This document shows, piece by piece, positions 11,003-22,501 of a stretch of DNA of 64,000 nt. Source of the DNA: Blastomyces gilchristii SLH14081 (lineage: Eukaryota > Ascomycota > Eurotiomycetes > Onygenales > Ajellomycetaceae); assembly GCF_000003855.2 (NCBI RefSeq), contig NW_003101674.1, positions 343,387-407,386 of the forward strand, given 5' to 3'. A program made the position numbers and the translations under genes. The stretch's first letter is position 1. The number at the start of each line of letters is the position of its first letter. Under the pieces are notes generated by a model. It saw only the letters and a program-made list of their open reading frames with translations, was not told where the DNA came from and did not search any database.

Positions 11003-14000
11003 GAGTATTTCAAACCTTGATAAAATGAGAATATCACATTAAAAAGAAAACAATTAGCTACTGTTAGAAGAGATTGAAAGAATGATGTAATATCTGATAA
11101 AGAGTTCAAAGCTGTCAGAAATGAATATTTTTCAGATATTAAAAGAGATAAAACAGATTGCTGAAATAAATTTCTTAAAGAAGCACAAGGAAAGGAAGTT
11201 TTTAAAGCTTTTAACTATACTAAAACAAGAAGTGTAGCAAAACTTCCAGTCTTAGAATATGAGTTTCAGAATGAATCATATACAGCAAATTCTTTTGAGA
11301 AAAAATGTTAAGCTTTTATGAGAATTCTCTTTCACAACACATCAGATTCAGAGAAAGAGAAAGAGAATATATCACTTCACAACTATATTGATGAAAATGA
11401 CTGAGAATGGCCTGAGCTTATACAAGATGAATTAGAGTCTGCTATCTTCTCAAGTTCAGTTAAAACTGCTGCAGGGCCTGATTCAATCAATCACTTGATT
11501 ATTCAAAATACATACTTCTACTTAAAGAATGAATATTTTGAGCTTTTTTTCAATCTCTTGAAAAATGAATATCATTCTGAATTCTGAAGAGAAGTCACTG
11601 AAGTGATTCTTACAAAATCTAATAGAAAAACTTCAATTTCTAAGTCATATAATGTAATATCTCTATTGAACTGTCTAGGAAAGGTTTTAGAAAAGATAAT
11701 AGCTACTCAACTATCTTTTATAAGCTCTATTAATAATTCTCTTTTAGTCAGTAAATAAATGAGAGATAGAAAACAATGCTCTGTAATTAACACTATTCTC
11801 TCAGTTATTTATAATATTTAAATAACAAAGCATGAAGATCTGGTCTCAACTGCAGTTTTTATTGATATAAAAGAAGCATTTGATCATGTTTAAAAGTCAA
11901 AGTTAATTCAGACTTTGAAGATGTTAAAACTGTCACTTTCACTAATAAAATGAGTTAACTGATTTATATCTAAAAGAATTATACAACTATTCTTTGATAA
12001 AATGAAATAAGATAAGACTGAGACAAAAATAGAAGTACTGTAAGAATCTTCAATCTCACTCATTTTATTTATAATATACACTGCATATCTATTCAAGAAT
12101 AGAGATATGAAAATAGTGTAATCTTCAAGTTATATAAATGATATTAGTCTAGTCTACAGCTCAAAAATAATCAAAGAGAATTTAGAAGTGATTGAAAAAG
12201 CAGCAAAGAAAATCTTTGTTAGAGTAGATATTAATTAAATTTAATTTAATATGAATAAAACTGAGTTAATTCATTTCTTTTCTAAATTCAATGAGAAAGA
12301 ACTATATCTAACTCTTTTAAATAGAGAGATTAAACCCAGTTTAAATGTCAAATGATTAGAAGTATGATTAAACTCTAAGTTGAATTTTAAATATTATATT
12401 CAATAAAGAACTATCAAGACAGTAAGACTATTAAATAGCATAATCAGACTATTAAATACAGAGAGAGATCTATTCTTCCAGGCTATGAGACAGTTATACA
12501 TAGCCTGTATCATCTCAGTAGCTGATTATGAAGTTCAAGTTTAATAAAATAATCAAGAAAATTTCACTGAACTCTTTCAAAGTCTGTAAAACAGAGCTTT
12601 GAGAAGAATTCTGAGAGTATTTAAATCATCTTCTATTAAAACAATGAAAATTGAAGCTTCAATTCTCTCTTCTGCTATTAGATTTGAAAAGACCTGTATG
12701 AACTATGCTCTGAGAGTTATAAAGATAAGCTTAAATTATATAATCAGAGAAAGAGTCTCTTCTTCATTTTCATCAATTAACTCTGGAAATGAACTGAATT
12801 GAAATAGATTTCTTGATTAGAATGAAAATAATTCTTCAAAGAAAATGCTCTCTTAACTATACAGACTATACTCACTGATTAAAAATCAATTTTCTTTTCT
12901 AAATGTTGAAAAATTTAATCATGAGAAGATATTTGTCTGAAGAGAAAAGCTTGAATCTCTCATAGACTTGTAAATAAGTGAACTATCTAAAGAGAAAGAA
13001 TATGAACAGTATTTAAAGAGAATTTCTATAATTAATATAAAAGACTCTATTCTGATTTATTCAGATGACTTAAAAAATGAGAATTTGAATAGATTAGATA
13101 CAGACATTGTTTATACTGAAGATAATATCAATTTTATCTCAGATTTCTGAAATTTAGACTGTGAATCTGAAGTCTTTAATGCTGAACTATTTGTAATAGT
13201 GAAAGCTTTCAAACTCATTGAAATAAAATCTTATAAAAGAGAAAATAGTTTGAAAGAGACATGAATATTCTCTGATAGTCAAGCTGCTTTAAAAAGACTT
13301 AGAAATAGTCAGATTCATAATAATCAAATAAATCTTGAACTGATTTTAAACTCTGTTTTAAAAATTTAAAAGAGAAGAATATCAAAGCTGATAATTTATC
13401 TGCACTGAGTTCCTACTCATATGAATATTCATGATAATGAATTAACTGATTCAGCTGTAAAAAAGAGTTCAGAATTAAGCAGATCTATTTAAAAAATCAT
13501 GTCCTGATCTTTTATAAAGAGAAAGATAAAAGAATCTTATTTAGATAAGTGAAATAAAAGCTGGCAGAAATAAAAGAAGAGTATACATTATTCAAGATTT
13601 GAAATAAAACTCAAGTAAAAATCTTGTTTAATTAAATGTAAAAAGAAAATATTCTCATCTATAATGCAGCTGAAACTAGAACATAGCTATTTCAAATCTT
13701 ATATACAAAGATTTGATGATAGATTTAATTCAATAGAATGCTCATTCTGCAATGCAAATGAGAATTCTGAGTATATTGTAATGCACTGTGCATTATACAA
13801 TAGTCTCAGAGTCAGATTGAAAGAGAAGTATGATCTAAATCAATTAAATATGAGATTCTTATTCTCAACTGAGACAGGAATTAAATACTTAGTAGACTTT
13901 CTATCAGAAACTCAAGCAGCTACAAGAAAATGACTAAATTCAGAAATATCTGAGTATGAAGAGGAGGAAATTGATCAGATATAGTCCGTTAAAATAGCTA

Positions 14001-14357
14001 TATACTATCTTTTAATAATTTGTTTTCTTATAGTCTCTCTTTACTTTACTTTTTCCTTTCTATTCTTTTCTATCTATCTATTTAATGTGTTTATCTTTAA
14101 GACTGTGTTCTCTTTTCTTTTGTCATGATATTGTCAAATGATTTCAAACTATCAGAAGATGTTAAAATACTGGAATTTATAAACAGTTTTTATATTCTGA
14201 GCTAGAATTTTCTGATTGTGCATATCTGAAATTGATGAATGTATAATAGTTAACTTTATAGATATAGGAAAAACTCTGAGAATTAAAAGTTCTCAGGTAG
14301 ATATCATAGTCTCTGACTGTATACATCTATAATTGAAGAATAATAATAATAATAATA
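11003..14357 (+). mobile_element. Tad1-like LINE, copy 1, 5'-truncated
   Basis: Non-LTR retrotransposon inserted in the Gypsy-1A gag. It has a perfect 14-bp target duplication (ATGCAGAGAATGAT at 10989-11002 and 14358-14371), an AAT-repeat tail (about 14336-14357), and a start inside ORF2, so it is 5'-truncated. The 3' UTR (13985-14335) ends TATAATTGAAG before the repeat tail, nearly the same as the SINE 3' end. Confidence 0.93.
11004..13984 (+). pseudogene. LINE ORF2: reverse transcriptase, RNase H, C-terminal zinc motif
   Basis: Single frame of about 990 codons with scattered TGA (Trp), TAA and TAG (Gln) but apparently no frameshift. RT motifs in order: FIDIKEAFDHV near 11865, ISLILFIIYTA for SPILFxIY near 12050, YINDISLVYSS for the YADD box near 12140, and WLEVWLNSKLNF for the LGxxxD block near 12355. 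RNase H follows: IYSDDLKNENLN near 13055, FNAELFVIVKAF (catalytic Glu) near 13170, IFSDSQAALKRL (Asp) near 13270, and HWVPTHMNIHDNELTD near 13400. The end carries CSFCNANE...HCALYN, the C-C-H-C motif common at the C-terminus of such LINEs. The endonuclease domain is lost by 5' truncation. RT plus RNase H and motif wording fit the Tad1/I group. Confidence 0.93.
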
Positions 14358-14371
14358 ATGCAGAGAATGAT

Positions 14372-14537
14372 ATTCTGTAAATAATTAATAAGTTCTCTGA
14401 GACTTCTTTTATGAGAATTATTCATAGTTCAGATGACTGCTTATAAATATCTGCAGTAGAGTTCACAGAGATTGAAGTATGTAAGTTTCTAGTTCTTTCA
14501 GTCATAACTGACAGTTGCTGACTGACAGAGCTTGAAA
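14372..14537 (-). other. Gypsy-1A leader between gag and 5' LTR
   Basis: The remaining 5' part of Gypsy-1A after the LINE. The bases abutting the 5' LTR on the coding strand (TTTCAAGCTCTG) occupy the primer-binding-site position; I could not match them to a tRNA. Confidence 0.55.
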
Positions 14538-14796
14538 TGTAAGAATAAATGCTTACAGGTGATTATTTAGATGTTTACAGCTTGATATAATATATACTAT
14601 TAATTACTAGAAGTATTTACAGTAGAAAGATAAAATGTAGAGATTAAATATATAATAGTATTCAAGCTGAGTTATGAATAGTATTTGCAAACTTCAGTCT
14701 ATATAGTTGTGTGTAGCCAAGGGCCGCTAACTCTATTAATTACGCGAGAGATAGGAAATAGAGGTAAAGAATCCGCGAGAAGCGGGATTTCTTACG
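14538..14796 (-). repeat. Gypsy-1A 5' LTR (259 bp)
   Basis: Partner of the LTR at 3574-3831. The last 100 bp (about 14700-14796) keep CpG and GG/CC (GGGCCGC, CCGCGAGAAGCGGG) that are mutated in the other copies, giving a near-original reference. It ends CTTACG instead of CTTACA and passes straight into Gypsy-2a sequence. Confidence 0.85.
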
Positions 14797-14835
14797 TTTT
14801 TTCTAAAGGATTTCTTAGAGATGATCTCATAATGA

Positions 14836-15045
14836 TGAGTCAGTATCTTATAGACTCTGTAGCACTCTTCTTCTATTTTCTCTCAAAGAATTTTTTAAAA
14901 GTTTAATAAGACTATACAAGTGTAAAATTCCTGAAGCAGTTAGGGAAAAGAGATATTTAAAACTAATAAAGATTAATATTATTAATTCACAGACTGCTGC
15001 TATTCTAATAGAGTCACAGCTCACAGAAAAAGTAAAAAGAGAGAT
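14836..15045 (+). pseudogene. Gypsy-2a post-chromodomain frame P1
   Basis: First of two coding-like stretches downstream of the chromodomain. The frame reads SYRLCSTLLLFSLKEFF, then IRLYKCKIPEAVREKRYLK, and is open to a TGA and a one-base deletion relative to the open 97-codon version in Gypsy-2c (51885-52178). A 3-base deletion keeps the frame. Product unknown. Confidence 0.4.
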
Positions 15046-15601
15046 CTGAAGATCTACTTACTGATAATTATATTCTTATCAAACTCATTCTTCATTATTA
15101 AAGTCTTCAGCACTGATATTTTTATCTGCTGTGAAGTTAGTACTACAGCACTGCAGAAGAGTATAAGAGATATATAAGATATTAACTTATTAATTTACAA
15201 AGTATCTCAGTTATCTATTTCAATTAAAGTGAGATTCTCTTTAATTAGTAATTAATCTTCATAATACTTTTAATAGCAGTGCTGACTGATCTCTTCTTAA
15301 GATTAGTTATTCTGAGATGTTTTTTCATCTCAGAGATTCACACTTTCATCTTCTTTTACAGATGAGTAAGAGAGACCTTCTTAGTCTTGACAGAATCTGT
15401 CAATACTTGAAGCTCTGAGACTCTTGCTCTGTACTGCTTGAGCATCTGAGACTTCTTATCAGAGCTGACATAACACCTTCTTATAGAATAGTTAATACTT
15501 ATAGAGAGATAAGAGTTATTGTTACAGATATAACAGAAATAATAGAAATAAGAGAAGAGATAGATGTATAAAATCTTCTCTTTCTTCAGCTACTTAGTGC
15601 A

Positions 15602-16110
15602 GTGTAAGTATATAACAGTGCTGATCAGAGATCACACTGAAGCCTTTTCACAGAGAGAAGATAAAGAAACTGTAGAACTCTGTGAACTCAACTCAGCAGT
15701 ATTCTGAGCAGGGCTCAGACATATCATGAAAGAGAAACTACAGATTGAACTTCTCTAAGTCACTGTTCTCAGAATCAAGCTCTCTCTGAGATTCTCTCTG
15801 AATGATTATACAGGGTCATATATTACTGTGTTAATTAAGAGAGAGAGTGATGTCATAGCAGTGATAAGAGACGCAGGAAAAGAATCAGATACTGTTGAAT
15901 TAATCAGCAGAAGAAGTGACACCTCACTGCAAGACATAGCTTCTATTACCATGACTGTAAGAAATGCAGGAGAAGAAGAAGAAGATATGATAATAAGAGT
16001 AATACTTCTGTGATCTGTTAACACTGCTGTCTTCACCTTCAACCTGACTTTCTTAACAGTTATGAAGATCACAGTCACATCACAAAGACATTTAATCACT
16101 AGAAAGTGTC
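15602..16110 (+). pseudogene. Gypsy-2a post-chromodomain frame P2
   Basis: Second coding-like stretch, about 165 codons, on the sense strand between chromodomain and 3' LTR. It contains TEAFSQREDKETVELCEL, NSAVFW, DYTGSYITVL, RESDVIAVIRDAGKESDT, an acidic run EEEED and a C-terminal SQRHLITRK. The same frame is readable in Gypsy-2c (52660-53166) and 2d (61500-61990, minus), with only in-frame TGA/TAG/TAA stops. No family recognised. An antisense frame of 96-97 codons is open in all three copies and is an alternative. Confidence 0.45.
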
Positions 16111-16559
16111 AGAATAAGCCTCTTATTATCTTTCAAGAATGATGCTCTCATGCACTCACTATTACAGATGAGAGAGAGGAAAGAAAAATATATTATAAAG
16201 AGAGAGATCTTTTTGAAAAATTTTTGTCACTACTATTAGCTTTGTCTCTCAAACACATCACTTTTGCAGAGAATTTCATATACAGAATGAGAATATGATG
16301 AAAGATCTACAAGTCACTTATTAACTACATTTTTCACATTTTAAATCAATATATAAGAAATTTACTTATCACATATTTGATTTGAATAAAGATGAGAAAA
16401 GAAGATCTACACAGTTAGCAAAGAAACTCATCTATTTCTTTGTACTATATACAGTACATGTGCTAGTAATTGATGAATAACTATTACTATACAATAAAGA
16501 TAATTTCTAATCTGATAATTTTAAGAACATTGAAACTATACTCTTAAAGAGAAGAGTAT

Positions 16560-17101
16560 TATCATGCTCTCAGCTGTGCTAAGACCTCATTGCAATTTCA
16601 CACAGCTTATCACTTCTCTGTGAATAATTTCATTCATCTCACAGACTGTTCAAACTGGTTTTTAATCACTCTATGATATTATTCGGATATAATATAGAAA
16701 GATCTGATTAATAAATATAAGAATTTCACTTCTATATAAGATCAGTAGATTACTCTTTCATGACAGTGAGACACTGCTGAGATATTACTTCAGCTATTCT
16801 CACTCATAGAATAGAAGAGAGAGTATTCACTCATTATCTATATAGAACAGCTAGATACTGACTTCTTATCAAAGAAGTCAGTGATTCATTTTCTTCTATG
16901 AGAATATATATAAGAGTTACTGCATTTCTCATACAATCTTCTTACCATACTAAGTACTATATCTGTGATATTCTTGCAATAACCCTGTAGCTCACAAGCT
17001 TGCTATTCAAGTAAGATAGTCAAGCTCACTTATACAGCTTCTCAAACAACTACCTACATAACGCCGCCGACTAGCCACCGCTTCGGTTCCGCTATATTAC
17101 A
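16560..17101 (+). repeat. Gypsy-2a 3' LTR (542 bp)
   Basis: Corresponds to the LTRs at 44946-45477 and 59470-60000. The final 60 bp (17041-17100) keep several CpG and CC pairs that are transitions in the other copies, making this the least mutated version of the LTR end. Confidence 0.88.
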
Positions 17102-17103
17102 CT

Positions 17104-18232
17104 AGTATTCACAAGATTCAGATCTTTCTGAGCTTTGTAAATTTCTATAGATAGTTTATCTTTGTATTCATGAGAATCTTTTTAACTCTTACAAACATAC
17201 TGAAGAGTGAAAATAAGAAGAAGTCATCTTATAAATAAAGAATGAAAAGATTGTTGAGAAGAGAGAACTGTAAGAACTTTCTTATCTCAGAAACTTATAA
17301 GATCTTTATAAGATTGAAACAGATATACACAGATACAGTGATACTGTTTCACTTTGATCTCTTACTCTTAATCAGATTGAAGACAGATATCTTCTTCTTT
17401 ACAATTTCAGAAATAGTCTTATAACTACAGTTAAATGAGAACTGAGTTTCAGTGATCTTTTTCTCATGAAAGATATAATCTGCAGAGATCAACTATAACA
17501 TTCATAATTAGAAGCTTCTCATAATAGTGAAATTCTTCTATTACTGATATCACCACTTTAAGAGTCTTATAATAGTGATTATTATTAGAACTGATCATAA
17601 TAGCTTATAACAGTTTACTTCAATTAAGAAACTCTCATAGTGATAGATTCACTGAGCTCAGAAACTGAGTAAGTTCTGATTTAAGATAGAGTATATTAAG
17701 AGAACTGAGAAGTTAGTAGACAGACTCTTTCACAGATCTGACTATATTAAGAAGAGCAGAATAACAGATATAGAGAGATTAGAGAAGACAGAAAAGCTTT
17801 ATAGAATGCTCAGACTGAGTGTTATAAAGAAATTAACTGAAGAGTCTTTCAATTCTCTGTGAGAGAAGAGAAAAGAGAGAGAAAAGAAGTCTGTATAACT
17901 ACTCTCTATAACACTGAGAGTTAACACTCTGAGAATCTCTGTAAGAATTCTTGAAGAGAGTATCTATAATCTGAAGAGTTTACAGGCTTTGAGAAGCACT
18001 GTGAAAGACCTGATATAAGAAGAAATAAAGTATAAGTCTTTATAAAGTCTTCTATTCAGATAATCAGAACTGTAACTGAAGAATGAATATACTTAGTATA
18101 TTTAGAAACTGCTTATATCAGAGATTAATTCTGCAGAAATAAAGAATTAAAGAGACTTAAATAATCTCTTATAAGAGAAACTGAATTTATATATCTATGA
18201 ATGAGTTTTATATATAGAACTTATTAAAAGAT
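17104..18232 (+). pseudogene. Gypsy-1C RT C-terminus and RNase H
   Basis: Plus-strand relic. RNase H is well preserved in wording: FHFDLLLLIRLKTDI for the F-PDLPLRVETDAS block near 17350, VIFFSWKMQ for VAFFSRKM near 17455, NYNIYNWKLLIIVKFFYYW for NYPIHDKELLAIV near 17495, TDYNSLQQF for TDHNNLxxF near 17590. This is the connection/RNase H region that releases the RNA template strand. Most Trp codons read TGA. The sequence runs into the N gap at 18233. Confidence 0.85.
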
Positions 18233-18345
18233 NNNNNNNNNNNNNNNNNNNNNNNNNNNNNNNNNNNNNNNNNNNNNNNNNNNNNNNNNNNNNNNNNNNN
18301 NNNNNNNNNNNNNNNNNNNNNNNNNNNNNNNNNNNNNNNNNNNNN
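18233..18345. other. Assembly gap (113 N)
   Basis: Run of 113 N inside Gypsy-1C pol, between RNase H and integrase. Gypsy-1A provides the homologous sequence (near 7560). Confidence 1.
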
Positions 18346-19700
18346 TACAAGAGCTTGTGAAGAAGATAGTGAATTCTTATACTATTTATCAGAATTTGTG
18401 AATAGTGCAGTTCAGACTATATGAAGAATTTACTTCTTTACTTATCTCATAGAAATCTTAAGAACAGCTAGAAATGAACACTCTTATAAGTCTCTCTGAA
18501 TATAAGAACATATATAATACCTGCTTTAACAGTGTACTAATGATAGTAGATCACTTTATCAAGATAAGACACTTTATACTCACTTATAAAAACTTAAAGT
18601 TAAAGAATTTAAATTATATCTTCATCTATGATATGATCTGATTACATGAATTACTTATAAACATTATCTTAGATAGAGAATTAATCTATATAGAGAAGTT
18701 CTGATCTAATCTGATAACTATATTGAAGATCTTGCAAGATCTAAGCTTAACTTTTCATTAATAGACAGATAATCAGATAGAATATCTGATAAGTATATTA
18801 AAATAGTATCTACAGTACTTTGTTAATTACAATCAGAATGACTGAGTATATTAATTATTATTTATAAAGTTTATATATAATAACTCAAAGTATATCAGTA
18901 TAAGTAAAACCCTCTTTGAGATACTCACTGAGACTCACTTATAAATAATTCTGATAAATCTGTAAGAGTATACTATAGAGTGTAGTAATATCTGTGAATA
19001 AGCTGAAAGAATTCAGAATATCTGAGAGAAAGTCTGTAAATTCTTAAGAAAGACTCAAGAATATCAGAAGAGATACTATAACTTCAAGTATATTAAGAAG
19101 AGTTTTAAGAAAGATAATAGAGTCTGACTAAGTCTGAAAAATATTATTATACAGAGATCTAGTAAGAAGCTGAATCTCTTATAAATAAAGTCTTATAAGA
19201 TTATGAAGAAAGTTAGCTTTTAGTTCTATAGATTGAAACTATTATTTGAGTTATAGATATATAATATTTTTTATATCTCTTTACTTTACAAATATAAGAA
19301 ATTCTTAGAAGAGAACTCTGTGACTTATCACTCTGTTTATAAAGTATTAGAGAGTGAAAGAGAATATTAAATTAAAGAAATTATTAACTCAGAGAAGTGA
19401 GATTATAAGCTCTGATTCAAGATTCAGTGATAAGAGTATTCTGATAAGATAAATAAATTCACTTGAGAATTATCTGAGCAGATAAGATATCTACAGAAGC
19501 TGAGACATGACTTTTATACTGTGAATTCTGATAAGTCAGAATGACATAGTCTTCACTATGAATCTGATTATAACAAAGATATTAACACTGTTATTTATAA
19601 ACTCTAGTCTATAAAGATAATGAGTTTCTACTGAGATGAACAGTTCACAGTGTATATAAAGAGAAGAAGAAATCATATTATTATTAAAGTTAAAAATAAA
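18346..19700 (+). pseudogene. Gypsy-1C integrase with C-terminal chromodomain
   Basis: Plus-strand relic. Core integrase: SVLMIVDHFIKIRHFI (first Asp) near 18530, IYDMIWLHELL then IILDRELIY near 18630-18680 (second Asp), and FHWQTDNQIEYL near 18750 (H-PQTDGQTE block with the catalytic Glu). The C-terminal part passes ENREL-like LSLKNIIIQRSSKKLNLLW near 19130. A chromodomain follows: YKVLESEREYWIKEII, then KLWFKIQWWEYSDKIN and FTWELSEQIRYLQKL near 19340-19500, matching the YLVKWKGYP and NTWEPAENL motifs. Chromodomains of this kind target integration to histone-marked chromatin, consistent with accumulation in silent AT-rich DNA. Confidence 0.9.
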
Positions 19701-20783
19701 GAAAATTAAAAACAGAACTGTGAATACAATTTAGAGATTAATAAAGAAAAAATAAAGAAAATTCATACTCATATTCTTAATATCTATAACACTCAATTCT
19801 CTTATAACTACTAATTTCTCTCTTTAAAGAAGCAGAGAGTATTATATCTGTGATACAGACAATTATTACATTTGATATAAAGACTGTTAAAAATACACAG
19901 ACTTCAAGAAAGTCAGATATGAGAATATATACAGTTATGACAGAATCTTAAGAGCTGATTATCTGTATGTATTATCAGATATCTCTTATAAAGCTGTATT
20001 CACTCATTTAGTTATGTTAAAGTATTCAGTCTGAAAATTATTAAGATATAGAAAGAGAGCTTATCTGTTCAGATTAACTCTTATTACAAATTTATAATAT
20101 TTACATTGTCTTAATTATCTGAATTTTACAGGTATCTGAGAACTTATCTTCTATTAATATTGAAATTGTGAAAATATACTGCAGTGTAAGAACTGTTGAT
20201 AAAGAATCTAGACATATTTACATATATCTGATCAGAGATTGTGTGAGTAGAAAGAGAGTGATTATAGGCCTGCAGAACTGCAGAAAGCACTGACAGTATT
20301 AGAAGCTTCACAGAAACTATTAGCTAGAATCTGTAAGAAATTACTTACAGAAAGACTTACAGTAAAGAGTAGAACTACACTGCTGAGAGTCAGAGACTGA
20401 TCTGAAAGAGATATATAGTTAGCTGCTGATCTGAAGATTATATGCATTGACAGAGCTGAAAGAAATAAAGATACTGTTATAAGTAACAGTGTCTCTGCAT
20501 TATCAGCTAATAGAAAGTAATCAGAGATATTGCAGAAAGATCTATGAGAAGCTCAGAGATAGTCAAACATTATTTATAAAGATATTGAAATTAGAAAAAT
20601 TTTAATTCTTGAGAAGTTCTTGAATTAATATACAGATATTGTCAGAAACACACTCTCTCTATTATCTGAATGAAAACACTTCACAGATAAATAAAGATAC
20701 TCACAGTTTATAAGAATGAAAGCTATTATAGAAAAAGAGAAAAGAAGATGAGATTTCATGAACAGATCTGAGATATTTATACT

Positions 20784-21289
20784 TAGACTGACCGTGTTAC
20801 CGTGTCTGAGACCAGGACCAGATTTTTTGATAGTCTCATTATCAATTCAACTGATCTCATTACACAGTTTTAACATTAGATAGTAGTCTTATACTGTTTC
20901 AGTGAGACTTACTGTCTACTCTTGTCACATTTTTCAAATGAGATCATGATTTTCACTTCTCAATTTAAATTATTTTTATTGCTTTAAATGACTTTAAATC
21001 TCATTTGAGCATTATCAAAAAGTGTTACTTTTTAAAAAATTAAAAATAGTCTAAAAAAAACCTTAAAATGTCTAAAAATAGTAACTTTATGCCAAGAATG
21101 AGACTAAATGAGATCAAATGAGATCACTTTCTCATTTTTTTCAAGTCATGATTTCATTTTAAGATCTGATATATAGTCACTTTACATATTTTTTTAATGA
21201 CTAGTCTCAGCGGAATTCATGCTAAGAAATGTATAGAATCAGACTAAATGAGATCAAACATGAAATTCATAATCTCAGTAACCAGTCTA
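20784..21289 (+). mobile_element. hAT-type MITE, copy 3 (506 bp)
   Basis: Inserted in the Gypsy-1C 3' region with a perfect 8-bp target duplication TTTATACT (20776-20783 and 21290-21297). The left end keeps GACCGTGTTACCGTGTCTGAGACCAGG; the right end is mutated (ATCTCAGTAACCAGTCTA). Confidence 0.95.
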
Positions 21290-21500
21290 TTTATACTACT
21301 CTAAAGAGATTTATTTACACTATAAGTGATTTCACAGAACAGTCAGATCACTCTAGTAAATAAAGAAAGATTATAAATTACAGATCTGAATGTTTCTATA
21401 TAACTATAAAGAATAATTACAGACTGTAGATATCTTAATTCTATAATTCTACAGAGTTAATGAAAGAATGAAAAATTTCTTATAACTCTACAGTATCAAA

Positions 21501-22006
21501 TAAACTGGCCGCTGAGATCATGAATTTCACATTTGATCTCATTTGATCTGGTCTCATACATTTCTTGGCGTGAATCCCGCTGGGACTAGTTATTAAAAAA
21601 ATATGTAAAGTGACTATATATCAGATCTTAAAATGAAATCATGACTTGAAAAAAATAAGAAAGTGGTCTCATTTGATCTCATTTAGTTTCATTCTTAGTA
21701 TAAAGTTACTATTTTTAGACATTTTAAAGTTTTTTTTAGACTATTTTTAATTTTTTAAAAAGTAACACTTTTTGGTAACACTCAAATGAGATTTAAAGTC
21801 ATTTAAAGCAATAAAAATAATTTAAATTGAGAAGTGAAAATCATGATTTCATTTGAAAAATGTGATAAGAGTAGACAGTAAGTCTCACTGAAACAGTATG
21901 AGACTACTATCTAATGTTAAAACTGTGTAATGAGATCAGTCAAATTGATAATGAGGCTATCAAAAAATCTGGTTCTGATTCCAGACACGGTCACACGGTC
22001 AGCCTA
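21501..22006 (-). mobile_element. hAT-type MITE, copy 4 (506 bp, inverted)
   Basis: Same family, opposite orientation, inserted 211 bp from copy 3 in the same gypsy element. Perfect 8-bp target duplication GTATCAAA (21493-21500 and 22007-22014). Ends read TAAACTGG and CAGCCTA, each with one transition. Copies 3 and 4 face each other and could pair as a long inverted repeat. Confidence 0.95.
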
Positions 22007-22501
22007 GTATCAAAGAATGATGATTTATAAGAATAAGTGAAAGATTAACTTATAAATACTTCTTCTTAATAAGAGTGATCTCATAGAAAGTGATTAATCT
22101 GTAGAATGAATCTATGTAACAGTTATACAAGAATCTTACAGAAAAATGATTGAAGATTAACTGAAACTCTTCAGATTAAAAGATACAGAATGAATCTATG
22201 TAATGATTATATAAGAATCTCATGAAAATAATTAAGAGTTAACTGAAATTCTTCTGTATGAAAGATGTAAGATGAATCTGTATAATAGTCAGAGAAAGAT
22301 CTGCAGATTATAAAGAATCTCACAGAATAAGAAACTGAGTGACAGACTCTTTTTTCTTTATAGTAATAAGGAATTATTCCTCACTAAGATTTTTTATAGA
22401 TATAAAGAATTTTTAGTGAGTATCACTGCAGTGCTGAGTCTGATTCTATAGAATTACTTAGTAAAAGACTTCACAGATGAAGTCTTAGAGAGAAAAGAGT
22501 A

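Larger units (their letters stand above)
3574..14796 (-). mobile_element. Gypsy-1A, full-length chromovirus with nested insertions
   Basis: Ty3/gypsy LTR retrotransposon on the minus strand. The 5' LTR is 14538-14796, then leader, gag (interrupted by a LINE at 11003-14357), protease, RT, RNase H, integrase, chromodomain, a ~1.7-kb extra region (interrupted by a MITE at 5197-5702), and the 3' LTR at 3574-3831. A purine-rich tract (gagaggaagaag) abuts the 3' LTR on the coding strand, fixing the orientation. Without insertions the element is about 7.35 kb. No matching 5-bp target duplication was found: the left flank is Copia-1 and the right flank is Gypsy-2a. Two different hosts on the two sides suggest later recombination or a misjoin. 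Confidence 0.85.
14797..17101 (+). mobile_element. Gypsy-2a, 3' part only
   Basis: Plus-strand fragment of the Gypsy-2 chromovirus, starting just downstream of the chromodomain and running through the post-integrase frames to the end of the 3' LTR. It aligns with 51840-53410 plus 59259-60000 of Gypsy-2c, and because it lacks the hAT it shows the empty site (near 16362, AATATATAAGAAA). The 5' part is absent; the left neighbour is the Gypsy-1A LTR. Confidence 0.88.
19701..22501 (+). pseudogene. Gypsy-1C extra region between chromodomain and 3' LTR
   Basis: About 1.8 kb of element sequence (excluding two MITEs) homologous to 3832-6060. The best coding-like stretch is near 20270-20515 on the plus strand: ALTVLEASQKLLARIC, TERLTVKSRTTLLRVRD, LKIICIDRAERNKDTVIS, ended by TAA. 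An earlier stretch near 19830-19980 matches the FKEAE block of Gypsy-1A. Product unknown. Confidence 0.5.

Noticed and set aside
11004..13984. Alternative genetic code with TGA read as Trp
   Set aside because: TGA does replace Trp very often, but TAA and TAG also replace Gln, Gly becomes Glu/Arg and Cys becomes Tyr in the same genes, and sister copies keep TGG. Transition mutation explains all of it.
15806..16099. A conserved 97-codon Ser/Val/Leu-rich protein on the strand opposite P2
   Set aside because: Open in three copies, but it lacks Trp and Gln codons, so the mutation process could not easily close it, and it runs antisense to the element. Kept only as an alternative to P2.
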